Position numbers and translations under genes: made by a program. 64,000 bases of DNA from Methylorubrum aminovorans (GTDB lineage Bacteria; Pseudomonadota; Alphaproteobacteria; Rhizobiales; Beijerinckiaceae): positions 1 through 64,000 of the forward strand of contig NZ_BPRC01000015.1 of the NCBI RefSeq assembly GCF_022179725.1. The letters run 5' to 3'. The notes under the pieces are model-generated. The model made no database searches and had not been told where the DNA came from. It worked only from the letters and a program-made list of their open reading frames with translations. Below are positions 53,675 to 61,683 of the stretch, in pieces. Numbering within the stretch: position 1 is the stretch's first letter; every line of letters begins with the position of its first letter.

Positions 53675-55237
53675 GTGCGCTTCTCCCTGCCGATGCGTCC
53701 CGCCCAGATCGTCCCCCTCGTCGTCGCCACCGCGCTGTTCATGGAGAACACCGACTCGACGGTGATCGCCACGGCTCTGCCGGCGATCGCGGCGAGCCTC
53801 GGCGTGGACCCGATCGCCCTCAAGCTGGCGCTGACCGCCTACCTCGTCAGTCTGGCGATCTTCATTCCGATCTCGGGCTGGGCGGCCGACCGCTACGGTG
53901 CGCGCAACGTCTTCCGCGCGGCTTTGTGCGTGTTCATGGCCGGCTCGCTCGCCTGTGCTGCCGCCAACTCGCTCACCGGCTTCGTCGCCGCCCGCTTCGT
54001 CCAGGGGATCGGCGGGGCGATGATGGTACCGGTCGGCCGCCTCGTGATCCTGCGCTCCGTACCGAAATCCGAACTCGTCGGGGCGCTGGCCTACCTCACC
54101 ATCCCCGCGCTGATCGGCCCGATCCTCGGGCCGCCGCTGGGCGGCTTCATCACCACCTACGCCGATTGGCGCTGGATCTTTTTCATCAACATCCCGATCG
54201 GGCTGGCCGGCATCGTGCTGGCGACCCTGTATTTCGGCGATATCCGCGAGGAGACGCGTCCGCCGCTAGATGTGACGGGTTTCCTTCTCTCGGGCGGCGG
54301 CCTCGCGCTCCTGATGCTCGGCTTCGCCTCGACCGGGCGCCATCTCCTGCCGGACGGCGTGTCCTGGGCCTGCATGGCCGGCGGGGGCGTCCTGGTCGGG
54401 CTCTACCTGCGCCACGCGCGGCGCACCGACCACCCGCTGATCCGCCTCGATCTCTTGAAGCACCAGACCTTCCGCGCGGCGGTGACGGGGGGCAGCCTGT
54501 TCCGGATCGGGACGGGGGCGATCCCCTTCCTGCTGCCGCTGATGCTGCAGATCGGCTTCGGGCTCGACCCGCTTCATTCGGGCCTCATCACCTTCGCCGC
54601 CGCCGCTGGCGCGCTGCTCATCAAGATCATCGGCCCGCGCATCCTGCGCGCCCACGGGTTTCGCCGGGTGATGGTGATCAATGCGCTGCTCGCCTCGGCG
54701 TTTCTGGCCGTCAACGGGCTGTTCACGGCGCAGACCCCGCACTGGATCATCATCAGCGTGCTGTTGCTCGGCGGCTGCGTGCGCTCGCTGCAATTCACCT
54801 GCGTCAACGCCATCGCCTACGCCGATCTCGAATCGCGCGAGATGAGCGCGGCGACGAGTCTGGCCAGCGTAGCGCAGCAGCTCTCGCTCAGCCTCGGCGT
54901 CTCCATCGGCGCCCTGGCTCTGGAGGGCGCCGCCTCCTGGCACGGCCATTCCGGAATCGAGGCGGGGGATTTCCCCCTCGCCTTCCTCGGGGTGGCCGTG
55001 ATCTCGGCGGGCTCGTTCTTCGTGTTCCGGCGGCTGGCGCCGGATGCCGGCGCCGAGGTCTCGGGCCAGCGACGGGTCGCGGAGTCCGTGCCGCGTCCCG
55101 CCGATGGTTCGCCTCAGAGCCTCGTCCCGAAAGGTGGTGATCGGCTTTCGAAAAAGGACGATGCCACAACAAGGAGCGAGAGCCTGGCGCCGCTCACGCC
55201 GCCGCCCGCGCCGGAGCCCGGCCGCCCGTCCGCTTGA
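53675..55237 (+). CDS. MFS transporter, DHA2-like (14 helices)
   Basis: 520 residues from a GTG at 53675, or 514 from the ATG at 53693. Fourteen hydrophobic segments by eye, with MENTDSTVIATALPAIA in helix 1, GWAADRYGARN (motif A) and ALIGPILGPPLGG (motif C of drug antiporters). It probably exports a small organic compound by proton antiport. The C-terminal 45 residues are hydrophilic; residues about 482-503 come from an R2 repeat (SLVPKGGDRLSKKDDATTRS). The stop overlaps the convergent DoxX gene by 44 bases. Confidence 0.88.
   Translation: MRFSLPMRPAQIVPLVVATALFMENTDSTVIATALPAIAASLGVDPIALKLALTAYLVSLAIFIPISGWAADRYGARNVFRAALCVFMAGSLACAAANSLTGFVAARFVQGIGGAMMVPVGRLVILRSVPKSELVGALAYLTIPALIGPILGPPLGGFITTYADWRWIFFINIPIGLAGIVLATLYFGDIREETRPPLDVTGFLLSGGGLALLMLGFASTGRHLLPDGVSWACMAGGGVLVGLYLRHARRTDHPLIRLDLLKHQTFRAAVTGGSLFRIGTGAIPFLLPLMLQIGFGLDPLHSGLITFAAAAGALLIKIIGPRILRAHGFRRVMVINALLASAFLAVNGLFTAQTPHWIIISVLLLGGCVRSLQFTCVNAIAYADLESREMSAATSLASVAQQLSLSLGVSIGALALEGAASWHGHSGIEAGDFPLAFLGVAVISAGSFFVFRRLAPDAGAEVSGQRRVAESVPRPADGSPQSLVPKGGDRLSKKDDATTRSESLAPLTPPPAPEPGRPSA
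55118..55181 (+). repeat. Palindromic dispersed repeat, family R2, copy 2 (inside MFS gene)
   Basis: AGCCTCGTCCCGAAAGG mirrored by CGGCTTTCGAAAAAGGACGA and then a GAGCGAGAGC tail, matching 36941-36993 apart from a 10-base insertion. It is translated in frame at the C-terminus of the transporter. Confidence 0.7.
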
Positions 55238-55715
55238 CGCTGCCGGATCTCGGTCGTGCCGGGGCCTTCTGTGCCGCCTTGACGCTTGCCGGCGCCGGTG
55301 CGCCGCCCGTACGGAAAAAGCCCTGCCAGCCCCAGGCGCCGGGTCCGGTCATCGCGTACATCAGGAAGGCGCCGGCCAGCCCGAGATCGGCCAGCAGGAA
55401 GCTGCGCTCCGTGACCGCCGCGGCGCCGACATGGAGCCAGAACGGGTGCAGCAGGGCCGCCATGCCGGCCACGAAAGCGGCCATGACGAGCCCGGTGATC
55501 CGCGGCATCACGCCGAGGATCACCGCGAGCGGCCCGAACACCTGCACGATCACCGCTGCGGTTGCGACCGCGTTCGGCGCAGGGCAGCCGGCGCCAGCCA
55601 GCGTCACCGCGAAGCCGGAGACGTTGAGCGCCCGCGCGATGCCGGTCGGCAACAGCGCCGAGGCCATGAGGAGACGGGCGGCGAGAAGCACGCCGTTCTG
55701 GGCAGAACCGAACAC
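55194..55715 (-). CDS. DoxX family membrane protein
   Basis: 173 residues. Four hydrophobic helices (about 8-24, 48-70, 73-95, 106-128) with the DoxX-like LLAARLLMASALLPTGIARAL and VFGPLAVILGVMPRITGLVMAAF. DoxX proteins are small quinone-linked or redox-associated membrane proteins; the exact role is unknown. The C-terminal 40 residues are basic and Pro/Ala-rich, and the 3' end overlaps the MFS gene on the other strand. Confidence 0.87.
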   Translation of the reverse strand: MFGSAQNGVLLAARLLMASALLPTGIARALNVSGFAVTLAGAGCPAPNAVATAAVIVQVFGPLAVILGVMPRITGLVMAAFVAGMAALLHPFWLHVGAAAVTERSFLLADLGLAGAFLMYAMTGPGAWGWQGFFRTGGAPAPASVKAAQKAPARPRSGSVKRTGGRAPARAAA

Positions 55716-56057
55716 GGGCCGAGGACTCCGGGAGAGAGGATGCCCGGCAAGCCTCGGGTTTCAGCGTGAATCACGGGTTAAGCGGACCGGGCGAAGGCGC
55801 GGATGCCTGGGGATCGTGCAGAGTCGTCGCTCGAGACGATCGCTCTGGTTTTTCCCTGCCTGAGTCGCCGGCGCCCGCCTTCGCGGGCTTAGGCTTTCGC
55901 TTCGCTCTATGCTTTTCAGAACAACCATCCTGAAAAGCCCGCTGCGCGCGGCTTCGGCAGTCGCGAAGGGGTTCGGCCGGCCATGGACTTGCCCGCTCGA
56001 TGGGCTTAAGCCCGCAAACCGAGACCAGCGCGGGACGGTTCGAGGGGTCGAGAAGCC
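55716..56057 (+). promoter_or_regulatory. 342-bp structured leader region before the ACP operon
   Basis: No gene seen. It has several hairpins: GCCCGC-CTTC-GCGGGC (about 55874-55889), GCTTTTCAG/CTGAAAAGC (about 55910-55937) and a weaker one near GCCCGCTCGATGGGC (about 55997). It lies between divergent doxX and the ACP gene and so contains their promoters; the hairpins could be part of a repeat or of a 5' leader. Confidence 0.5.
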
Positions 56058-56321
56058 GTGGTTCAGTCGATGGCCGACGTGCGGGAGGCGATCTTCGCCT
56101 TCATCGCGGCCCGCAACCCGGGCCTTCCCTCCGGCGCCGTCACCGGGGAGACGTCCCTCGTGACCAGCGACGCGCTCGACTCGATCGGCATCCTCGACCT
56201 GATGATGCATCTGGGTGATCGCTTCGGCGTCGAGATCGACGAGGACAGCTTCGACCTCGCCAATTTCGCCAGCGTCGACACGCTGGCCCATTTCATCGAC
56301 GACCGGCGTTCCGACGTCTGA
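56058..56321 (+). CDS. Acyl/peptidyl carrier protein
   Basis: 87 residues from the GTG at 56058 (83 from the ATG at 56070). A stand-alone carrier protein with the phosphopantetheine site Ser42 in ALDSIGILDLMM and the acidic helix 2/3 typical of these proteins (GVEIDEDSFDLANFASVDTL). It is not the fatty-acid AcpP (no LGADSLD). The ligase gene follows 19 bases downstream, and the layout suggests it carries the compound activated by the ligase. Confidence 0.88.
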   Translation: MVQSMADVREAIFAFIAARNPGLPSGAVTGETSLVTSDALDSIGILDLMMHLGDRFGVEIDEDSFDLANFASVDTLAHFIDDRRSDV

Positions 56322-56340
56322 TCCCCGCCTGATCCGTCCC

Positions 56341-57867
56341 ATGGCCCCGACGCTGCTGCACCACCTGCTCGAAGGAGCCGGCGCGGACGATTCCTCTGCC
56401 ATCGTCGAGGGGGCCGAGACCCTCACCTATGGCGGCTTCCGGGCTCGCGTCGCCGCGCTGGCGCAACGTCTGCGCGCCCTCGGGCTCGCGCCGGGCGACC
56501 GGGTCGCGATCCTGCTGCCGAAATCGATCCGCGAATGCGTCGCGATCTTCGCCGTCAGCGCGGCCGGCGGCGTGTTCGTGCCGGTCCATCCCTCCTTACG
56601 CCCGCGCCAGGTCCACCATATCGCCGCCGACAGCGGCGCGCGGGTGCTGCTGACCGATCCCGTTCACGCCGCCGGGCTGGAGGGCGCACTCGACGACCTT
56701 CCGGACCTGCGCGTCCTGACCGAGGAGGTGGGGGAGGACGGTGCCGCCCTCCGGCCCGGCGAGCCGGCGCCCGACGGGCTGGCGGCGATCCTCTACACCT
56801 CGGGCTCGACCGGCCTGCCCAAGGGCGTGATGCTGTCCCACGCCAACCTGATCGCCGGCACCCGCATCGTGCGGACCTATCTCGGGATCCATCCCGCCGA
56901 CCGCATCCTCTCGGTGCTGCCGTTCTCGTTCGATTACGGCCTCAACCAGCTCCTCACCAGCGTGGAGCAGGGCGCGCGGATCGTGCTCCTCACGCCGCGG
57001 CTCGGCGACGACGTGGTGCGGGCGCTGGAGGCGCACCGCATCACCCTGCTCGCGGGCGTGCCGACGCTGTGGACGCTGCTGACGCGCGCCGCACCGCATC
57101 TGGCCAAGGCCGACCTCTCGGCGCTGCGCGCGATCACCAATTCCGGCGGCAGCCTCGCCCTGCCGACCATCGCGCGCCTGCGCGCGCGGCTGCCCCATAC
57201 GGCGATCGTGCTGATGTACGGCCTCACGGAAGCCTTCCGCTCGACCTACCTGCCGCCAGAAGAGATCGACCGGCGGCCGGATTCGATCGGCCGGGCCATC
57301 CCCGAGACCGAGATTTTCGCACTCACCCACGACGGACGGCGGGCGCGGCCGGGCGAGCCCGGCATCCTGCACCATCGCGGCCCCACCGTCTCGATGGGCT
57401 ACTGGAAGCGGCCGGGGGATACCGCCCGCGTGCTGGTGCGCGATCCGTTCCCGTCGCCCGGTTCCGCGCCGGGCCTCGTCTGCCGTTCCGGCGACCTTGT
57501 GGTGGAGGATGAGGACGGCTTCTTCCGATTCATCGGCCGCGAGGACACGATGATCAAGACGCAAGGATTCCGCGTCAGTCCGACTGAGGTCGAGGCGGCG
57601 CTGATGGAGACCGGCGCCTTCCGCGCGGCCGCCGTGATCGGCCTGCCCGATCCGAGCCTCGGCCAGCGCATCCACGCCGTCACCGTGCCGGCCGAGGGTG
57701 CACCGGGCACGGCGGATGTGCTGCAGCGCTTGCGCTCAGCGCTGGCGCCCCACCTCGTGCCCCGCACCATCGAGGCGGTGGCTGCGCTCCCGACCACGCC
57801 CAACGGCAAGGTCGATTACAAGCGCCTGACCGCCGAGCGGGCGGCGGCGGAAATCGAGCGCCGATGA
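56341..57867 (+). CDS. AMP-dependent acyl/aminoacyl ligase
   Basis: 508 residues from the ATG at 56341. ANL-superfamily enzyme: P-loop YTSGSTGLPKG (152-162), MYGLTEAF, the SGD-type hinge block (VCRSGDLVVEDEDGFF, FIGREDTMIKTQGFR), and catalytic Lys in TTPNGKVDYKR. It adenylates a carboxylate and should load it onto the ACP next door. Similar ligases are found in exosortase-type gene sets, but none is present here. Overlaps the decarboxylase gene by four bases (ATGA). Confidence 0.9.
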   Translation: MAPTLLHHLLEGAGADDSSAIVEGAETLTYGGFRARVAALAQRLRALGLAPGDRVAILLPKSIRECVAIFAVSAAGGVFVPVHPSLRPRQVHHIAADSGARVLLTDPVHAAGLEGALDDLPDLRVLTEEVGEDGAALRPGEPAPDGLAAILYTSGSTGLPKGVMLSHANLIAGTRIVRTYLGIHPADRILSVLPFSFDYGLNQLLTSVEQGARIVLLTPRLGDDVVRALEAHRITLLAGVPTLWTLLTRAAPHLAKADLSALRAITNSGGSLALPTIARLRARLPHTAIVLMYGLTEAFRSTYLPPEEIDRRPDSIGRAIPETEIFALTHDGRRARPGEPGILHHRGPTVSMGYWKRPGDTARVLVRDPFPSPGSAPGLVCRSGDLVVEDEDGFFRFIGREDTMIKTQGFRVSPTEVEAALMETGAFRAAAVIGLPDPSLGQRIHAVTVPAEGAPGTADVLQRLRSALAPHLVPRTIEAVAALPTTPNGKVDYKRLTAERAAAEIERR

Positions 57868-59150
57868 CCGATGCTCCCGACCTCGCCGCCGCGCTGATCG
57901 CCGAGAATTTTTCGCGCGATGGGGGCGGCGTTCTCCATGTCGGCGGCCTGCCGCTGACCGATCTCGCCGAGGAATTCGGCACGCCGCTCTTCGTCTACGA
58001 TGCCGAGGTGATGCGCCGGACCTACCGGGCGCTGCGCGCGGCTTTGGCCGGCTTCGCCGAAATCGACTACTCCGTGAAGGCGAACCCGAACCCGGCCGTC
58101 ATCCGCGTCTTCCACGAGGAGGGGGCGGGCGCCGAGATCGCCTCCGGCGCCGAGTTCGCGGCAGCCCTCGAGGCCGGCGTCCCGCCCGAAAAGATCCTGT
58201 TCGCGGGGCCGGGCAAGGGCGCGGCCGATCTCGACCGGGTGGTCGCCGGCGGCATCGGTGAGATCCACCTCGAGAACCGCGAGGAGATTCTCCGCGTCGC
58301 GGCGGCGGCGGAGCGCCACGGTGTCACCGTGCGGGTGGCCCTGCGGATCAATCCCGGTGCCGCCGCCCAGGGCGGGGCGATGCGGATGGGCGGCAAGCCC
58401 TCCCCCTTCGGCTTCGACGAGGAGGAGATGGAGGCCGCCATCGATGCGGTGGAGGCGCAAGGCCCGCTTCGCCTCATTGGGCTTCATCTCTTCGCCGGCA
58501 CGCAGGGGCTGAAGGCCGAGACCCTGCTCGGTCAGTGGGCCTACGGCCTCGGCCTCGCCGCGCGGATCGCGGGCAGGACCGGCCGCCCGTTGGAGACGAT
58601 CGACCTCGGCGGCGGCCTCGGCATCCCGTACTTCTCCGGCGACGCCGCCCTCGACCTCGCCACGCTGCGCGCCGGGATGCCCGACCTGATCGCGACGCTG
58701 CGGGCCGACCCGTCGCTGGCGGGGGCCCGCGTGGTTCTGGAGCCCGGCCGCTACCTCGCCGGTCCGGCGGGGCTCTACGTGGCGCGGGTGTTGGCGGTGA
58801 AGGAATCCCGCGGCAGCCGCTTCGTCATCACCGACGGCGGCATGCATCACCACCTCGCCGCGAGCGGCAATCTCGGCCAGATCGTCAAGCGCGACTTCCC
58901 CCTGGCGGCCGTGACGGAGACGGGCGGCGAGCGCGCGGCGACGGCCGTGGTCGGCCCGCTATGCACGCCGCTCGACATGCTGGCCCGCGCCGCTCCCCTG
59001 CCGCCGCTCGCCGAAGGCGACCTCGTCGCCGTGCTGCAATCGGGCGCCTACGGGCTGACCGCGAGTCCCACCGGCTTCCTGAGTCATCCGATGCCGGCCG
59101 AACTGCTGGTCGACGGGGGAGCGGCAACGGTGATCCGGCCGTCCGAATGA
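57864..59150 (+). CDS. PLP-dependent amino acid decarboxylase, LysA/BtrK-like
   Basis: 428 residues. Fold-type III PLP barrel with the Schiff-base Lys72 in DYSVKANPNP, then HLENREEILR, GLHLFAGTQ, DLGGGLGIPYF and the C-terminal VGPLCTPLDML, where the Cys and Asp are expected from the other subunit. Diaminopimelate decarboxylase is the parent family, but the operon context (carrier protein and ligase) resembles BtrK of butirosin, which decarboxylates an ACP-bound amino acid. The true lysA is probably elsewhere. It is the last gene of the trio. Confidence 0.88.
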   Translation: MTDAPDLAAALIAENFSRDGGGVLHVGGLPLTDLAEEFGTPLFVYDAEVMRRTYRALRAALAGFAEIDYSVKANPNPAVIRVFHEEGAGAEIASGAEFAAALEAGVPPEKILFAGPGKGAADLDRVVAGGIGEIHLENREEILRVAAAAERHGVTVRVALRINPGAAAQGGAMRMGGKPSPFGFDEEEMEAAIDAVEAQGPLRLIGLHLFAGTQGLKAETLLGQWAYGLGLAARIAGRTGRPLETIDLGGGLGIPYFSGDAALDLATLRAGMPDLIATLRADPSLAGARVVLEPGRYLAGPAGLYVARVLAVKESRGSRFVITDGGMHHHLAASGNLGQIVKRDFPLAAVTETGGERAATAVVGPLCTPLDMLARAAPLPPLAEGDLVAVLQSGAYGLTASPTGFLSHPMPAELLVDGGAATVIRPSE

Positions 59151-59192
59151 TGCGTTCCCGCTGAAGCCTCGCCTCACGGACGGCTCGGCGCT

Positions 59193-59501
59193 TCAGCGCG
59201 GGGCCGGGGGATCGGTTCGCGGTTTTCTGCTCACGGTCCGGGCCTTGCGCGCTCGCGCCAGCAGGATCGCCGTCTGAACCGCGGCCCGCTTCAGCAAGGG
59301 GTGGGTTCGCGGATTGGCCGCGGCCCGGCTCGCCCAGCCATGTCCCGCGACGGCCGCGGCGAGATCGACGGTGTAGCCCTCCGCAATCGGATGGGCCGAC
59401 GTCTCAGGCGCGGCGAGGTACCGCTCGACCGCCGCGTTCACCTGCTCATCGGTGACGGCCTTGGCCTTGAAGAGATCGCCGACGGTCAGAGAAGCAGCCA
59501 T
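59193..59501 (-). CDS. Hypothetical protein
   Basis: 102 residues. The N-terminal half (LTVGDLFKAKAVTDEQVNAA) is helical; the middle has a hydrophobic helix (YTVDLAAAVAGHGWASRAAA), and the tail is basic and Ala/Arg-rich (ILLARARKARTVSRKPRT). A purine-rich AGGAAGG abuts the ATG. No family recognised and no function suggested. It lies between convergent lysA-like and recombinase-like genes, 40 bases from each. Confidence 0.6.
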   Translation of the reverse strand: MAASLTVGDLFKAKAVTDEQVNAAVERYLAAPETSAHPIAEGYTVDLAAAVAGHGWASRAAANPRTHPLLKRAAVQTAILLARARKARTVSRKPRTDPPAPR

Positions 59502-59540
59502 CCTTCCTGGATCCGGATCGATCCCGATTTCGCAGCGAAA

Positions 59541-60377
59541 TCAGGCGTGAAGGGAATGTGCGAACGCGGGGGGCGCGGGCCGCATCGCATGGTCCTCGGC
59601 GGCCAGGCGTTTCTCGACCCGGGTCACCTGCATCGGATACCAGCGGTCTCCCCGCGCCGAGGGGACTCCGAGGGCGTTGAGCGCGTTGGCGACCTGCTCC
59701 AGCGTCAGCGCACCGGCGGCGCGGATCTCGCTCAAAATCGGCGCAACCTCCTCCGCTCGTCTTCGACTGCGCTGCGCACTGACGGCCAGGCCGCTGGCTC
59801 CGAGACCGCTTGCGGCTCGGCCGCAGCCCGCCGATGAGGCGCGCGGTCGAACCGTTGCGGCGGCCGCGGCAGCGCCCTTGCCGGCTGTCGGCAGCGCCCG
59901 CCCTTCGCCGGTGATGCGCGCGTAGAATGCATGGCGGCGCGCCACCATCTCCGGGCTGCGGCTCACGCCCCACCGGTCCTCGATCTCGGCCAGGGCCGCC
60001 ATGATGCCGAGCGTCACTTCGCTGGCCTCGGGCCTGTCGGCGGCGGCAAAGCGCAGATCCAGACGGCGCAGTTCGGCACTGAGATTGTGCAGGAAGGCGG
60101 CGTCCTCGCCGAAGGCGCTGAGATCGGCCATCAGCAGTGTCGCGCCGTGGCGGCGGCACAGGCTCAACGCTTCGCGCAGGCGCAGCCCGATCAGGCCCTG
60201 CCCTTTTTCACCGGTTTCGACGATCTCGGCGGCGAGCAGCCCGCGGCCGCGCCGATACCGGGCAACCGCAGCGCGCTGGGCGGCCAGGGGCGTGCCGGTG
60301 CGGCCGTCCCCGGACAGGCCGGTATGGAGATAGGCGACGAAGGAGTTTGAGAACATCTGAGGGGGGCCGTGATGCAT
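59541..60377 (-). CDS. Serine recombinase-like protein with destroyed active site
   Basis: 278 residues. N-terminal resolvase-like domain (about 10-135): VAYLHTGLS aligns with the normal YxRVST block but has His for Arg and Gly for the catalytic Ser; LSAFGED replaces LDRLSRD, so the catalytic arginines are gone; AALAEIEDR remains. The C-terminal half contains a recombinase-like helix (LTLEQVANALNALGVPSARG with WYPMQVTRVEKRL) that could still bind DNA. Probably a domesticated, non-catalytic recombinase. Divergent from the ModE-like regulator. Confidence 0.8.
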   Translation of the reverse strand: MHHGPPQMFSNSFVAYLHTGLSGDGRTGTPLAAQRAAVARYRRGRGLLAAEIVETGEKGQGLIGLRLREALSLCRRHGATLLMADLSAFGEDAAFLHNLSAELRRLDLRFAAADRPEASEVTLGIMAALAEIEDRWGVSRSPEMVARRHAFYARITGEGRALPTAGKGAAAAAATVRPRASSAGCGRAASGLGASGLAVSAQRSRRRAEEVAPILSEIRAAGALTLEQVANALNALGVPSARGDRWYPMQVTRVEKRLAAEDHAMRPAPPAFAHSLHA

Positions 60378-60473
60378 CTCGGCGGCGACGCGCGGGGATA
60401 CCGGGCGCCGAGCCGCGACAGGTCTTCAGCTTTTGAGCTATCTGATGTGCTCGACAATTGAAGGCCCATCAAT

Positions 60474-61562
60474 ATGAACGAATTTGCCGATGGGGTGTCC
60501 GTTGCTGTGGCGGTCAGGCTTGGCGGTACGCTGCAGATCGGTGCGAACAGGGTCGAGGTGCTCGATCTTCTCGTGGTGTTCGACGCCATTCGACGGACGG
60601 GGTCGATCAAGGGCCTCGCCGACACGCTCGGCCTCTCCTATCGCGCGGCCTGGGCGCGGCTGCAGGCGTATGAAGCGGCTCTCGGGCAGCCACTCGTGCG
60701 TAAGACCCGCGGCCAGGGCTCGGAACTCACGGAATTCGGAGCGGCTCTGGCGGACTCGTTCACCTCTGCGGTTCCGGGGCTCGATGCGAGCCTCGGGCGC
60801 GAGACCCGCGCCATCGAGCACCGTGTGCGGCGCCTGCTCACCGGCCGGGCCGGCACGCTGAGGCTCGCAGCAAGCCATGATCCGCTGCTGATCGCGGTCC
60901 TGCGCGAGATCCCGGCCGAGCAGGGCGCGATCGAACCGTCGGTGATGGGCAGCAGCGCGGCGGTGAAGCTCCTCCTCGACGGCGGGGTCGATGCGGCGGG
61001 CTTCCACTGCGGCGTGCTCGATCCCGAACAGGCCGATGCGCCGTTCTCGGAGCTGGCAACGAGCGCCGGGCTCGTGACGCACAGGCTGTTCGAGCGCGAG
61101 CAGGGTCTGCTGCTCGCCCCCGGCAACCCCCTCGGCATCCGCACCCTCGCCGACCTGACGGCGGAGGGCGTGCGCTACGTCAACCGCCAGCGGGGATCGG
61201 GCACGCGCAACTGGTTCGACCGCATGCTGGCAGAGACCGGCCTCTCGCCCGACGCGATCCACGGCTACGCGGACGAGGAGTTCACGCATCAGGCGGTGGC
61301 GGCGGTGATCGCCTGCGGCGCGGCCGATGCCGGGCTCGGTGTGCGGGCGGCGGCCGAGAGGCTCGGTCTCGATTTCCTGTCGGTCGGCTGGGAGACGTAC
61401 TACCTCGCCGCGAGCCGCGCCCTCGCCGGCTCGGCGTTCGACGCGTTGATCGCCGCCGTGAGGACGCGTGCCGCGGGCACCTCCGGCTACCGGCCTGCCG
61501 GTCCGGAAGCGGCCGATGGCCTGGCGGAGTCCGCGTCACGCGGTGGACTTTCAGGCCGGTGA
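60474..61562 (+). CDS. ModE-type regulator with periplasmic-binding-like sensor domain
   Basis: 362 residues. N-terminal winged helix of the ModE/LysR type (VEVLDLLVVFDAIRRTGSIKGLADTLGLSYRAAW, about 26-60). From about 130 to 330 a PBP-like domain related to molybdate/tungstate sensors (GTLRLAASHDP, YVNRQRGSGTRNWFDRML). It is expected to bind an oxyanion or organic ligand and control genes accordingly. Divergent from the recombinase-like gene with 96 bases between; molybdenum or tungsten-dependent enzymes are not in view. Confidence 0.85.
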   Translation: MNEFADGVSVAVAVRLGGTLQIGANRVEVLDLLVVFDAIRRTGSIKGLADTLGLSYRAAWARLQAYEAALGQPLVRKTRGQGSELTEFGAALADSFTSAVPGLDASLGRETRAIEHRVRRLLTGRAGTLRLAASHDPLLIAVLREIPAEQGAIEPSVMGSSAAVKLLLDGGVDAAGFHCGVLDPEQADAPFSELATSAGLVTHRLFEREQGLLLAPGNPLGIRTLADLTAEGVRYVNRQRGSGTRNWFDRMLAETGLSPDAIHGYADEEFTHQAVAAVIACGAADAGLGVRAAAERLGLDFLSVGWETYYLAASRALAGSAFDALIAAVRTRAAGTSGYRPAGPEAADGLAESASRGGLSGR

Positions 61563-61626
61563 GGTGACGGGGGCCGAGCGTCTCCGGGCTCGCCGCGCCC
61601 CCGTCGCAGGCCCATCCGGTGAGACG

Positions 61627-61656
61627 AAAAAAAGCCCCGGCCTTGCGGCCGGGGCT
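61627..61656 (-). terminator. Rho-independent terminator of the aldehyde dehydrogenase gene
   Basis: Perfect stem AGCCCCGGCC / GGCCGGGGCT (61633-61642 with 61647-61656) followed on the minus strand by seven T residues. 27 bases beyond the aldehyde dehydrogenase stop. The best terminator in the window. Confidence 0.93.
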
Positions 61657-61683
61657 GAAGTCGGTCTCGAACTTCTGGCAATC

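Noticed and set aside
56058-59150. Exosortase locus
   Set aside because: The carrier/ligase/decarboxylase set recalls exosortase-associated genes, but no exosortase or PEP-CTERM protein was found in the window.
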